Positions 25,301 to 32,889 of a DNA stretch of 34,506 bases are shown here, piece after piece. Both the position numbers and the translations under genes were made by a program. This DNA is from Verrucomicrobiales bacterium. GTDB lineage: Bacteria > Verrucomicrobiota > Verrucomicrobiia > Limisphaerales > UBA11320. Under the pieces are notes generated by a model. The model was not told the DNA's origin. It searched no databases and saw nothing but the letters and a program-made list of their open reading frames with translations. Each line of letters starts with the position of its first letter. Position 1 is the first letter of the stretch. The stretch spans positions 1 through 34,506 of the forward strand of contig JAEUHE010000011.1 of NCBI GenBank assembly GCA_016793885.1. Direction: 5' to 3'.

Positions 25301-25552
25301 GGACTCCAACCACGACCCTCCCTGAGTTAGCTCGGCTGCGAACTCAATGGCAAACCTTCCGGAGAAGCTGGCATCGGATCGGAACTGAAAGCGCAGCGAC
25401 CCGTCCGCTCCAGTTCGCATGGTGGCCGCATCGATTTGAGGACCTTGCTGGCACAGGCCGGAATAGGTGGGTAGGGTGGATAGGAGGACGAGCGAGAACC
25501 AGCCGCGGAGAGGCGGAGGACAGAGTCTCTGAGCACGAGTCCATAGAGTCAT
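22364..25552 (-). CDS. Secreted CotH-kinase-like protein with two lamin-tail domains
   Basis: This 1062-residue protein begins with a signal-peptide-like segment (RGWFSLVLLSTLPTYSGLC). In order it shows four regions. A lamin-tail domain spans about 120-235 (WINEVMSDN ... YYDWIEVYNPNDEAVQLAGY). A chitobiase C-terminal/Fn3-like region spans about 270-350 (PEGGLYPATISVEV ... LHYTLNGSIPT). The CotH domain (about 355-720) has GDYWGIYNLREKITEHH (Glu554) and RWLVYDQDYGFG (Asp656, Asp658). A second lamin-tail domain spans about 910-1045 (IISEIQYHPGAD ... DWIELYNRGSAPVDLGGWIF). CotH proteins are atypical kinases that can phosphorylate surface proteins; activity here is inferred. The start at 25552 gives the signal peptide. 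Large multidomain CotH proteins like this are common in Verrucomicrobia. Confidence 0.92.
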   Translation of the reverse strand: MTLWTRAQRLCPPPLRGWFSLVLLSTLPTYSGLCQQGPQIDAATMRTGADGSLRFQFRSDASFSGRFAIEFAAELTQGGSWLESSTAEVSPLAQGSFQVTDRAPLQPRFYRVRAFPGDAPSAPLWINEVMSDNVSKLADGQGAYYDWIEVYNPNDEAVQLAGYGLSDDESLPGKWRFPSHLIQPQGFTLVYASDLNVSVQDQPLHANFKLRASGESLFLSDPANRLVDRLDLPVLAPDQSYGRMPDGADNLALFSKANASPGTANSTVSLPPALPSPRFLPEGGLYPATISVEVQPAEAGQVLHYTLNGSIPTLQSAVLAQPISLTRSTVLRVLAVDALGRKSAPASRSYLIGVAHSLPIVSLATSPTNLDFKNGFLYGMGPSVLGSQNQVLQNYPYSGSHAWKDREVEVALEFFEPGGQVALRQQAGMKVYGGWGSRGYPQKSLALFARRAYGSGKFKHQIFPDQSLDEFESFVLRNSGNDNQSSHQTPLRPPITQFGPTTSYGSYFANGTFTLLRDAFMQQLLDGTTLDTQGYRPSVVYINGDYWGIYNLREKITEHHVISHHDLAPGKVDLIEGYGSVRAGSGTVYNQLRQFLASKNLATGTNYAFVADTYLDIDNFIDYHLAVIYFQNFDIGNIKCWRPRVTGGKFRWLVYDQDYGFGLWPASVYEPAMARDYADYSNMFRFYTAGSGTSDGWPNAGGRTLMLRTLLTNPGFKERFIRRCADLLNSNFREDRVVQTLESMAAVIRPEMGAHLQRWSWTELVKRGFGKPHQQEYSAFTPETWETHLQVVAEFGRNRPARLRQDCQSHFRLNGGLGTLEIKTEPPASGSVQLNSLRLEGLPWSGVYFADYPSTLLPIPAPGFQFAGWMTPNGLVTSRRITQGVTRDVTTSVTAQMIPAATPSATPSDLIISEIQYHPGADAESGDWIELYNRGSAPVDLGGWIFRDDEDAHAFPLPERTLAAGEFLVLCEDDFKFRMFQPANVPCVGNFRFGLGNDADALRLYRPDGSVAASVNYQDEAPWPSEADGTGFTLQLRSLSADPSLPGSWKPSAQAGGTPGRE

Positions 25553-25561
25553 CGCATCACC

Positions 25562-25762
25562 CTAGTCTCTGACGATGCTCTGGTCCACGAGAAGTTCGTG
25601 GTCACCGGCAACGGGGTCGATCGAAAGCGGGTGGTGGGACCCCAGCAATCCGTCCGCATCCGGCCCGCCCGGGCAGTCCCGGTGTGCGTTGATGAACTCC
25701 TTCTGGCGGACCAGGTGGATGCGGTTGGTTCTCTCTGCAAAACGACACGAGGGTGACCTGGT
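25562..25762 (-). pseudogene. Possible gene remnant upstream of the CotH gene
   Basis: The 25553-25850 gap has no intact gene. On the minus strand an open frame of 66 codons between two TAG stops contains the protein-like stretch RQKEFINAHRDCPGGPDADG followed by LLGSHHPLSIDP and ends VDQSIVRD, 9 nt before the CotH start. It has no ATG, GTG or TTG start. It could be the decayed 3' end of a gene that once preceded CotH, or chance. I do not recognise it. Confidence 0.25.
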
Positions 25763-25850
25763 CTAATCAGTGATTGGGAACGCTGGGCACCAGCTCCCGT
25801 CGGTGTACTCGCTGATTGCGTGCCGGTGGAACTGATGGGTCTTCCAGCAT

Positions 25851-26552
25851 ATGAACTCGACTCAAGCCGAACGGGCTTTCAGTAGGACGGATCTCCTCGT
25901 GGTTGTGTTGGCGGGCGCTGCAATGGCTGCGGCTTTATACCCCTGGTTAGTCCGAACTCGCGTGCAGCGGGCCCGGCTTGCGTGCATCGACAATGTCAAG
26001 CAGGTGAGCCTCGCTTCGATGATGTGGCTGCACAACTATGAGGACCGATTCCCGTGGATGGTGCCGGTGCGGGAAGGGGGGAGCCAGGGGTTGCCGTTGG
26101 TGTCGGATCATTTCCGAGCCCTTTCTAACTATCTCGAATCGCCCCGGGTGGTGTCCTGCCCTGGCTTGGTGCGCCATCGTCCGCCCGCCGATTCGTGGTC
26201 CCGGTTCCAGGAACGAAACGCAGGCTATGCGGTGATGACGGATGCTCGAGTCATCATGGAATCCTCGGCCGTATCGCCCCTCTCGGACCAAGTCATGATG
26301 TGCGATCTCGACCTGGAGGGAGGTAAGCCGGGTTTTTGTGCGCGAACCCGGTTATCCGTCATGGTCTTTGACTTGAGCGGGGCCATGGGATGGGGCTCCG
26401 GCATCCGCTGGTCCGAGACGAACCATGTGGACCAAGGAAGCCTAACGATGGTGGACGGAGGGGTTGCGATGCTGGACAACGAAGGTCTGCGTCGGCGGCT
26501 TTTATCGATGCCTCAGCAGAGCGCGATCTTGCACCTCTTGCTGCCCCAGTAG
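25851..26552 (+). CDS. Atypical type II pseudopilin-like protein (H-X9-DG type)
   Basis: This 233-residue protein has a prepilin-like N-terminus, AFSRTDLLVVVLAGAAMAAA then LYPWLVRTRVQRARLACIDN. It lines up with the common FTLIELLVV...CxNNxKQ pattern of Verrucomicrobial and Planctomycete pseudopilins. Two key residues differ: Ala9 precedes Phe10 where Gly is normal, and position +5 is Asp14 instead of Glu. The C-terminal H-X9-DG motif is intact (His192 to Asp202-Gly203, in NHVDQGSLTMVDGGVAM). Such proteins are secreted or assembled by T2SS/T4P-like machines. The changed cleavage site raises doubt that the prepilin peptidase cuts it efficiently. No assembly genes are nearby. Confidence 0.8.
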   Translation: MNSTQAERAFSRTDLLVVVLAGAAMAAALYPWLVRTRVQRARLACIDNVKQVSLASMMWLHNYEDRFPWMVPVREGGSQGLPLVSDHFRALSNYLESPRVVSCPGLVRHRPPADSWSRFQERNAGYAVMTDARVIMESSAVSPLSDQVMMCDLDLEGGKPGFCARTRLSVMVFDLSGAMGWGSGIRWSETNHVDQGSLTMVDGGVAMLDNEGLRRRLLSMPQQSAILHLLLPQ

Positions 26553-26738
26553 GATGGGATTTAACTTGAAGGGGGGCTTGGGCGGCCCTGCAAGCTCGGT
26601 CCCGTCGTCCCGTTCTCCCGCACTGGATCGGCGTTGAACGGAGCGAGGAGTCCTTGGCCGAGCCAGAGGAGGGGAGGACGCACGATTGCCGGGGACGTCC
26701 TGCTCGCGTGGTTTATTCCGCACTTCGCCCCTTTCTGA

Positions 26739-26766
26739 TTGACCTTTTTTCATATTTTGATACTTT
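26739..26766 (+). promoter_or_regulatory. Tentative promoter of the five-repeat protein
   Basis: TTGACC (26739-26744) is followed by a T-rich 16-nt spacer and TACTTT (26761-26766), ending 21 nt before the ATG at 26788. The region (26736-26790) is a distinct AT-rich island in GC-rich DNA. The -10 is weak, so the exact position is uncertain. The rest of 26553-26738 shows no gene. Confidence 0.35.
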
Positions 26767-26787
26767 GGAATTATCCATCTGAGTTGT

Positions 26788-29700
26788 ATGAAAAATGCAT
26801 CGCCACTTTCTGTGTCCCGTTTACCCCTGTTTTCCTGCTCCGTGTTGCTGTTCAGTGCTGCCACGTTGAGCAGTCAAGCCCAGCTTCTTTGGACCGTTGG
26901 TCGCAACGACAATGGTTGGCCGGTGGGTGACGGGGGCGGGCCCGACACTTCCTTTGTTCAGGAGGCTGGCGTCAACGGACTTCCTGGGCGTGGTGACAAT
27001 CCCGAAGCTGATGGTCAGTCGGACGACGACTATTATTTTGCCGGAGATTACTCCACGGTGATCGACAGTGTGGTGGCTGCTTATGGCGACTATTCGCCGC
27101 TGGGTTTGGTTGAAGTCAATGAAGAGTCCGCCGAGCGGGCGTTCGCCGGCACCGACAACAACCTTCGCTACCACTTCAACCTGCCTGACGGGATGCAGCC
27201 CACTGACTTGCTGTCCGTGAGCTTCGATGCTCTGAACTTGGACACCGGAGTCAACAACTCGGACCCTCGTTACGGTATTGAAATCTACTTCAATGGGGTT
27301 TTGGTTCAGCCTGAAATTCTGATTCGTCCCGCACAGTTCAACAAGACCTACACCACGCCTCAGTTCAGTCTGGCCAGTGTGAACGCCCAGGCGGGCGCGG
27401 GTTTTGATAACATCGTGACTTTGAAGGGGATCAGTTACAGCGGGGACGGCGGTGGTGCTTGGATGGGGATCGACTATGTGCAGCTGGACCAGGCGACGGA
27501 GCCGGTTCCCCCGCCGGTCTTCCCTTGGGAAGTGGGCAAGGACGACAATGGGTGGCCCGCCGGGGATGGCGGTGGTGCGAATGCGACATTTGTCCAGGAG
27601 GCGGGCGTGAATGCGTTGCCCGGACGTGCGGACAGTCCTGAAACCGACCAGCAAGCGGACGACGACTACTATTTTGCGGGGCTTTACACTACCGTAATCG
27701 CGGGCAACGGAGCTTATGAGCCGGTGGGTTTGGTGCCGGTCAATGAGGAAGCTGCGGAACGGGCTTTTGCGGGGGATGACAACGATCTGCGCTATCATTT
27801 CAACTTGCCGAATCATCTGCGTCCCTCCGACCAGATGGAGATTTCCTTTGATGCTCTCAACCTAGATGCCCGGGCAGAACTCGCGGATCCTCGTTACGGC
27901 GTCGAGGTCTACTTCAACGGGGTATTGGTTCAACCCCAGATTGTGGTCCGCCCGGCACAGCTCGGAAAGAAGTTCACGACCCCTCCGTTCAAGCTCTCGG
28001 ATGTCAAAGCTGAGGTTGGTTCCGGCTATGACAACATCGTGACGCTGAAGGGTATCAATCTGACCGCCGAAGGCGGCGGAGCTTGGATGGGCATTGATTA
28101 TGTCCAGCTTAACCCGGTGGCCACTCCGATTCCAGCCCCGGTAATTCCTTGGTCGGTGGGCTTGGATGATGATGCCTGGCCGGTGGGAGACGGTGGCGCG
28201 GAAAATGCCACCTTCGTGCAGGAAAACGGCACGGTGAATCCGCTTCCTGGAAGTCCGACCAGCCCGGAAGTCAACCAACAGGCTGACAACGACTATTACT
28301 TTGCCGGTTCTTACTCCACGCTGGTCGCCGGTAACGGCACCTACGAGCCGGTGGGTCCAGTTCCGGTTAACGAGGAAGCGGCGGAGCGAGCGTTCGCGGG
28401 GGCGGACAACGATCTTCGCTATCACTTCAACCTGCCGATTTCACTGAAGCCTACGGACAAGCTGGCGGTGAGCTTCGATGCTTCCAACCTTCAGACCGAT
28501 GTGCCTGACCCCCGTTATGGAGTCGAGGTTTACTTCAACGGTGTCAAAGTGCAATCCGAGATCCTGATTCGTCCGGCTCAATTGGGGGTCGATTACACGA
28601 CTCCGGAGTTCACGCTCGCGAGTGTGAACGCCCAGGTGGGTCCCGGGTATGACAACATCATCACCCTGAAGGGAATCAACTATAGCGCGGATGGCGGTGG
28701 CAACTGGATGGGCATTGATTACATCAAGCTGAACGCGATTCCAGCTTCCCAGTTTCCTTGGTCGGTTGGTCGCGATGACGACGGTTGGCCCTCCGGCAAC
28801 GGTGGCGGCGTGAATGCCACGTTCGTTCAGGAAGCGGGTGTGAATCCGCTGCCCGGCAATCCGAACAACCCCGAGATCGACCAGCAGGCTGATGACGACT
28901 ACTACTTCGCCGGCATCTACACCACGGTGATCGAGAGCAACGGGGCTTACGAGCCGGTGGGTTATGTTCTGGCCAACGAGGAAGCGGCCGAGCGGGCATT
29001 TGCCGGGACCGACAATGATAAGCGTTATCATTTCAACCTGCCGGCCGGCTTGGGGGCGGATGACCTGCTCGCGGTTACTTTCGATGCCAACAATCTCGAT
29101 GGCAGCGGCGGTAACCCTCGATATGGTGTGGAGATCTATTTCAACGGCGTGAAGGTTCAGGAAGAGATTCTGATCGGTAACGCTGAACTCGGCAAAGACT
29201 ACACCACGGCACCGTTCACCTTGGCGAGTGTCAACGCCCAGCCCGGGCCTGGTTTTGACAACATCGTGACCCTGAAGGGCATCAGCTACAGCGGTGACGG
29301 TGGCGGGGCTTGGATGGGCATCGACTATGTGAAGCTCAGCACTGTAAACCCCTCGCCGTTCCCCTGGACGGTCGGTACGGACGACGATGCTTGGCCGGTG
29401 GGCGACGGCGGTGGTGCCAATGCAACCTTTGTCCAAGAAGCGGGAGTCAACGGCCTGCCTGGCAGCTGGACGAGCCCGGAGCTCGATGGGCGCGCCGACG
29501 ACGACTACTATTTCTCGGGTGACTACACGACCGTGGTGCCGGGCAACGGCGACTATCAGCCGATCGGTCTGGTTCCCAGCAACGAGGAGGCGGCCGAACG
29601 AGCGTTTGCTGGAACTGATAACGACAAGCGCTATCACTTCAACCTGCCTGCCACTCTGAAGCCGGACGATCTGTTGACGGTCACTTTCGATGCCTTGAAT

Positions 29701-30147
29701 CTCGACGGCACCGAAGGCCTGTCCGATCCTCGCTATGGCGTCGAAATCTACTTCAACGGGAATCTGATCCAGTCTGAGATCTTGATCCGTCCGGCCGAGC
29801 TGGGAGTCGACTACACGACCACCCCCTTCACCTTGGCTAGCGTCAATGCTCAGGTGGGTCCTGGTTATGACAACATCGTTCATCTGAAGGGCATCAATTA
29901 TAACGCTGAGGGCGGCGGTAACTGGATGGGCATTGATTATGTGCAGTTGGCTCCTGTGCCGCTGAAGTTCCTACCTCCGAGCATCGACAACGGGAAGATC
30001 TCCCTGGGGTGGACTGGTTCCGGTCAATTGGAGTCGGCACCCTCCGTCTCCGGACCCTGGACTCCGGTTACCCCGGCTCCGGTGCAAGCCTATGTTGAGA
30101 ATCTGGCACCTGGGCAGAATCGGTTCTTCCGACTCGTTAAGCCCTGA
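26788..30147 (+). CDS. Large secreted protein of five ~200-residue tandem repeats
   Basis: This 1119-residue protein has a signal peptide (residues 1 to about 32, ending ATLSSQAQ). It then has five homologous repeats of about 212, 208, 203, 202 and 201 residues. Each repeat carries VGxDDxxWPxGDGGG, then ATFVQEAGVNxLPG, ADDDYYFAG, NEEAAERAFAGxDND, RYHFNLP, DPRYGVEVYFNG and GGGxWMGIDYVxL. The acidic Asp runs suggest calcium binding, and the final GGGxWMGIDY strand resembles carbohydrate-binding beta-sandwich modules. Both are inference. A C-terminal segment (about 1055-1119, ending NRFFRLVKP) matches the short tail common on secreted Verrucomicrobial proteins. There is no PEP-CTERM tail or catalytic domain. 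It is probably an extracellular adhesin or binding protein. A strong terminator follows. Confidence 0.88.
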   Translation: MKNASPLSVSRLPLFSCSVLLFSAATLSSQAQLLWTVGRNDNGWPVGDGGGPDTSFVQEAGVNGLPGRGDNPEADGQSDDDYYFAGDYSTVIDSVVAAYGDYSPLGLVEVNEESAERAFAGTDNNLRYHFNLPDGMQPTDLLSVSFDALNLDTGVNNSDPRYGIEIYFNGVLVQPEILIRPAQFNKTYTTPQFSLASVNAQAGAGFDNIVTLKGISYSGDGGGAWMGIDYVQLDQATEPVPPPVFPWEVGKDDNGWPAGDGGGANATFVQEAGVNALPGRADSPETDQQADDDYYFAGLYTTVIAGNGAYEPVGLVPVNEEAAERAFAGDDNDLRYHFNLPNHLRPSDQMEISFDALNLDARAELADPRYGVEVYFNGVLVQPQIVVRPAQLGKKFTTPPFKLSDVKAEVGSGYDNIVTLKGINLTAEGGGAWMGIDYVQLNPVATPIPAPVIPWSVGLDDDAWPVGDGGAENATFVQENGTVNPLPGSPTSPEVNQQADNDYYFAGSYSTLVAGNGTYEPVGPVPVNEEAAERAFAGADNDLRYHFNLPISLKPTDKLAVSFDASNLQTDVPDPRYGVEVYFNGVKVQSEILIRPAQLGVDYTTPEFTLASVNAQVGPGYDNIITLKGINYSADGGGNWMGIDYIKLNAIPASQFPWSVGRDDDGWPSGNGGGVNATFVQEAGVNPLPGNPNNPEIDQQADDDYYFAGIYTTVIESNGAYEPVGYVLANEEAAERAFAGTDNDKRYHFNLPAGLGADDLLAVTFDANNLDGSGGNPRYGVEIYFNGVKVQEEILIGNAELGKDYTTAPFTLASVNAQPGPGFDNIVTLKGISYSGDGGGAWMGIDYVKLSTVNPSPFPWTVGTDDDAWPVGDGGGANATFVQEAGVNGLPGSWTSPELDGRADDDYYFSGDYTTVVPGNGDYQPIGLVPSNEEAAERAFAGTDNDKRYHFNLPATLKPDDLLTVTFDALNLDGTEGLSDPRYGVEIYFNGNLIQSEILIRPAELGVDYTTTPFTLASVNAQVGPGYDNIVHLKGINYNAEGGGNWMGIDYVQLAPVPLKFLPPSIDNGKISLGWTGSGQLESAPSVSGPWTPVTPAPVQAYVENLAPGQNRFFRLVKP
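26884..29961 (+). repeat. Five in-frame ~600-bp tandem repeats
   Basis: Repeat starts, placed at the xPW/LLW motif, are 26884, 27520, 28144, 28753 and 29359, with the array ending near 29961. Unit lengths fall from ~636 to ~603 bp. The units are well conserved in protein but clearly diverged in DNA, so the duplications are not recent. Repeat 1 is the most distinct, lacking the PW and the NEEAAE form. Confidence 0.85.
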
Positions 30148-30210
30148 GTTTATCACGAATCAACGCTCCCAAGCGCACAGCCTGGTGACTCTCTAGACCC
30201 AGGTTCCCCC

Positions 30211-30247
30211 AAAAAGGGGCGTCGGCCAAAAACCGACGCCCCTTTTT
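30211..30247. terminator. Strong bidirectional-type intrinsic terminator
   Basis: AAAAAGGGGCGTCGG (30211-30225), a 7-nt loop, and CCGACGCCCCTTTTT (30233-30247) form a perfect 15-bp stem with A and T tracts on either side. It ends transcription of the five-repeat gene. The rest of 30148-30442 has no gene; it contains GCGGCAGAGGGCCGC (30352-30366), a short dyad that may belong to a dispersed repeat. Confidence 0.92.
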
Positions 30248-30442
30248 GTCGCCAGCTGACCTCACTGTGAGGCATCTGGGGTGCGGTGGCCTGCGCTAGG
30301 CTTTTTGGCATCTCCGGAGGGGCATCCCCAGCTCCGGTTGGGGGCACCAAAGCGGCAGAGGGCCGCCGCACTCCAGAGCGTCAAACCTGCTCAAGATCGG
30401 GACTTTTCAATCGCCAGGGACCTCGCTAACTTACTCTCCTCG

Positions 30443-30958
30443 ATGCCTGAATATCGCTCTGTCATGTTTGTCTGCTCGGGGAACTTCTATCGAAGTCGCC
30501 TTGCGGAGATCCTCTTCAACCATTACGCGCGTGAACACGATCTCAACTGGGATGCCGACTCCCGCGGCCTGCTGGAAAAAGTGCGTCAACAGGGGCTTTC
30601 CCCTAATGCGATCAAGTATCTGGAAAAGAAGCGCTTCGAGGGGATTGAACAATACGCTCGAAACCCACAGACCTTGGTCATGAAGGACATGGAGAAAGCC
30701 AACCTGGTCATCGCACTCAACCGAGAGGAGCATGAACCCATGATGAAGGCGCGCTTCGGGCAGGTGCCGGTGATGATGGAAAAGCGGGGATCCCTTCGCT
30801 ATTGGAACATTTACGACATTCCTGGTTCAGGTGGTATTCTGAAGAGTCTTTTCCGTTCCGGTCCCGAGCGGGCGTGCCAGGAAGAGCAGAGTGGCACCGA
30901 GCATGTCGACTTCGCCGTCCAAACCCTGGTTTGGGAGCTGCTTCGCCAGAAGCCGTAA
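30443..30958 (+). CDS. Low-molecular-weight protein-tyrosine-phosphatase-like protein
   Basis: This 171-residue protein has the LMW-PTP P-loop near its N-terminus, VMFVCSGNFYRSRLAE (Cys11, Arg17; C-X5-R-S). This is followed by DADSRGL, PNAIKYLEKK and an Asp125 in NIYDIPGSGG where the general acid is expected. The loop has Phe-Tyr where most family members have a CxGNxCRS-type sequence, so it belongs to a divergent branch. It may act on a phosphoprotein or another phospho-ester or arsenate-type substrate. The ATG at 30443 is chosen because the upstream open frame has no family similarity. It lies 41 nt before the hydroxyproline-type genes and may share their transcript, but a functional link is not evident. 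Confidence 0.85.
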   Translation: MPEYRSVMFVCSGNFYRSRLAEILFNHYAREHDLNWDADSRGLLEKVRQQGLSPNAIKYLEKKRFEGIEQYARNPQTLVMKDMEKANLVIALNREEHEPMMKARFGQVPVMMEKRGSLRYWNIYDIPGSGGILKSLFRSGPERACQEEQSGTEHVDFAVQTLVWELLRQKP

Positions 30959-30999
30959 TCGTTCAGCCCTAACCTTTCTGTTTTCCGATCCTTCTTCTT

Positions 31000-31911
31000 A
31001 TGAAAAAAGATAAGCAACCCCGTTGGAGTGGTGTTTTCCCTGCCGTCACGACCCAGATGCGCAAGGACCAGTCGATTGATTTCAAAGCTCAGGCGCGTCA
31101 TTTGGAGGCGTTGATCGAATCCGGTGTCAGTGGTCTCATTGTTTGTGGCTCCTTGGGGGAGAACCAGGCGCTGGCCCCGGAGGAGAAATGGGCCGTGGTC
31201 AAACATGCAGTCGATATTGCGGATGGGCGGTTACCTGTGCTGAGCGGCGTAGCTGAAAGCAGCACGGCTGCCGCGATTGAATACGTCGAGGCCGTTCGAC
31301 GAGTCGGAGGCAGCGGTGTCATGTTGATGCCTTCCATGCTCTACCGGGGAGATGAGTCGGAGATCTTGGCCTTTTTCCGCAGCGTAGCTCGTTCCACCGC
31401 GCTGCCGATCATGATCTACAACAATCCCATTAGTTACTTCAACGATGTCACCCCCGAGATGTTCGCTCAGTTGGCGAAACTTCCCAATATCGTGGCACTG
31501 AAGGAGAGTTCCGGGAACACCCGTCGGATCACCGACCTGAAGAATGAAGTCGGCAATCGTTTCGCCATTTTCACGGGGGTGGACGACCTGGTGCTCGAGA
31601 GTGCGGCTCTCGGAATCGACGGCTGGGTGGCTGGCACCGGGATCGCCTTCCCGCGCGAGAATCAGTATTTCTGGGAGCTTCTGTGCGCTGGTCGGTGGGA
31701 GGAAGCCCGGAAGTTCTATCTGTGGTTCTCTCCGCTGCTGCACCTCGATGTCAACCCGAAGTTTATTCAATACATCAAGCTGGCCGAACAAGAGTGCGGT
31801 CTTGGTTCCGAGTGGGTTCGCGCGCCGCGCCAAATCCTGGCCGGTGAGGAACGACAGAGGATCCTGCGCATTATTCGCGACGGGATCAAGCGCCGCCCCC
31901 AGTGCACCTAG
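31000..31911 (+). CDS. DHDPS-family aldolase/deaminase, probably pyrroline-4-hydroxy-2-carboxylate deaminase
   Basis: This 303-residue TIM-barrel enzyme is of the DapA/N-acetylneuraminate-lyase family. The Schiff-base lysine is Lys168 (NIVALKESSG), and Tyr140 in PIMIYNNP is the conserved partner. The substrate loop is CGSLGENQAL in place of the DapA-type GTTGE. True lysine-pathway DapA is unlikely because the two following genes are a hydroxyproline epimerase and a D-amino-acid dehydrogenase. In that context the family member (LhpC-type) converts delta1-pyrroline-4-hydroxy-2-carboxylate to alpha-ketoglutarate semialdehyde and ammonia. The assignment is by context. The ATG at 31000 follows the phosphatase gene by 41 nt; no Shine-Dalgarno site is seen. 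Confidence 0.85.
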   Translation: MKKDKQPRWSGVFPAVTTQMRKDQSIDFKAQARHLEALIESGVSGLIVCGSLGENQALAPEEKWAVVKHAVDIADGRLPVLSGVAESSTAAAIEYVEAVRRVGGSGVMLMPSMLYRGDESEILAFFRSVARSTALPIMIYNNPISYFNDVTPEMFAQLAKLPNIVALKESSGNTRRITDLKNEVGNRFAIFTGVDDLVLESAALGIDGWVAGTGIAFPRENQYFWELLCAGRWEEARKFYLWFSPLLHLDVNPKFIQYIKLAEQECGLGSEWVRAPRQILAGEERQRILRIIRDGIKRRPQCT

Positions 31912-31944
31912 AGCTCAAACCCCCCGGCCCGTTCCGCATCGGCT

Positions 31945-32880
31945 ATGAAACGAATACGCGTGGTGGATTCTCATACGGGTGGTGAGCCCACTCGCGTGGT
32001 CGTGTCGGGTGGACCGGAGCTGGGTGAAGGGGCGATCGCCGAACGTTTGACCCGTTTTCGCGATCAGCACGATGGTTTTCGCTCGGCCGTGGTGAATGAG
32101 CCGCGCGGCTCCGATGTTCTAGTGGGCGCGCTGCTCACTCCTCCTCTGGATCCGGCTTCTGCTGCAGGCGTGATCTTCTTCAACAATGTGGGCTACTTGG
32201 GCATGTGCGGCCATGGCACCATCGGGTTGATGGCGACCTTGGCCTACCTGGGTCGTCTCCAGCACGGTGAACATCGGATCGAAACCCCGGTGGGCACGAT
32301 CACGGCGCGGTGGGAAGGCGATGGCCGGGTTTCGGTGCGCAACGTGGCTTCCTACCGTTTCGCGAAGGCCGTGAAGGTGGAAGTGCCGGGGTATGGCCAA
32401 GTCTGCGGCGATATCGCTTGGGGGGGTAACTGGTTTTTCCTGGTGAATCAGCACTCCGAGACCCTGGAGTTAAAGAACGTGGAACGTTTGACGGAAGTGA
32501 CATGGCGTATCCGGCAGGCGTTGAGTGCGCAGGGCATTACCGGCAGTCAGGGTGGGGAGATCGACCATATCGAGCTCTTCGGCCCCGCGCGCGACCCTGG
32601 AAACGACAGTCGGAATTTTGTCCTGTGCCCGGGACGTGCCTATGATCGGAGCCCTTGTGGGACTGGCACCAGTGCCAAGCTGGCCTGTTTGGCGGCCGAC
32701 GGCAAACTGAGCCCGGGCCAGATTTGGCGCCAGGAGAGCATCTTGGGCAGCGTTTTCGAAGGACGTGTCGAATTGAACGGGGATGAAATCATTCCGAGCA
32801 TCACCGGTCAGGCATGGGTCAACTCGGATGCGGAGCTGCTCTTGGATCCGAGCGACCCTTTTTGCTGGGGGATAGGCTGA
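31945..32880 (+). CDS. 4-hydroxyproline 2-epimerase (proline-racemase family)
   Basis: This 311-residue cofactor-independent epimerase interconverts trans-4-hydroxy-L-proline and cis-4-hydroxy-D-proline. Both catalytic cysteines are present: Cys88 in [14 protein letters not shown] and Cys238 in [17 protein letters not shown]. The second Cys argues against a trans-3-hydroxyproline dehydratase, which has Thr there. The N-terminus [14 protein letters not shown] is also typical. Proline racemase is an alternative, but the neighbouring DHDPS-family and D-amino-acid dehydrogenase genes favour hydroxyproline. It lies 33 nt after the deaminase and 9 nt before the dehydrogenase gene, so the three are almost certainly co-transcribed. 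Confidence 0.92.
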   Translation: MKRIRVVDSHTGGEPTRVVVSGGPELGEGAIAERLTRFRDQHDGFRSAVVNEPRGSDVLVGALLTPPLDPASAAGVIFFNNVGYLGMCGHGTIGLMATLAYLGRLQHGEHRIETPVGTITARWEGDGRVSVRNVASYRFAKAVKVEVPGYGQVCGDIAWGGNWFFLVNQHSETLELKNVERLTEVTWRIRQALSAQGITGSQGGEIDHIELFGPARDPGNDSRNFVLCPGRAYDRSPCGTGTSAKLACLAADGKLSPGQIWRQESILGSVFEGRVELNGDEIIPSITGQAWVNSDAELLLDPSDPFCWGIG

Positions 32881-32889
32881 TCGACTTCT

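Noticed and set aside
28441-29883. 480-codon minus-strand open frame opposite the five-repeat protein
   Set aside because: It only mirrors the tandem repeats of the real gene; the plus-strand protein has a signal peptide, conserved repeats and a proper terminator.
31000-31911. Lysine-biosynthesis DapA
   Set aside because: The GTTGE-type loop is changed and the neighbours are hydroxyproline genes; catabolic deaminase is more likely.
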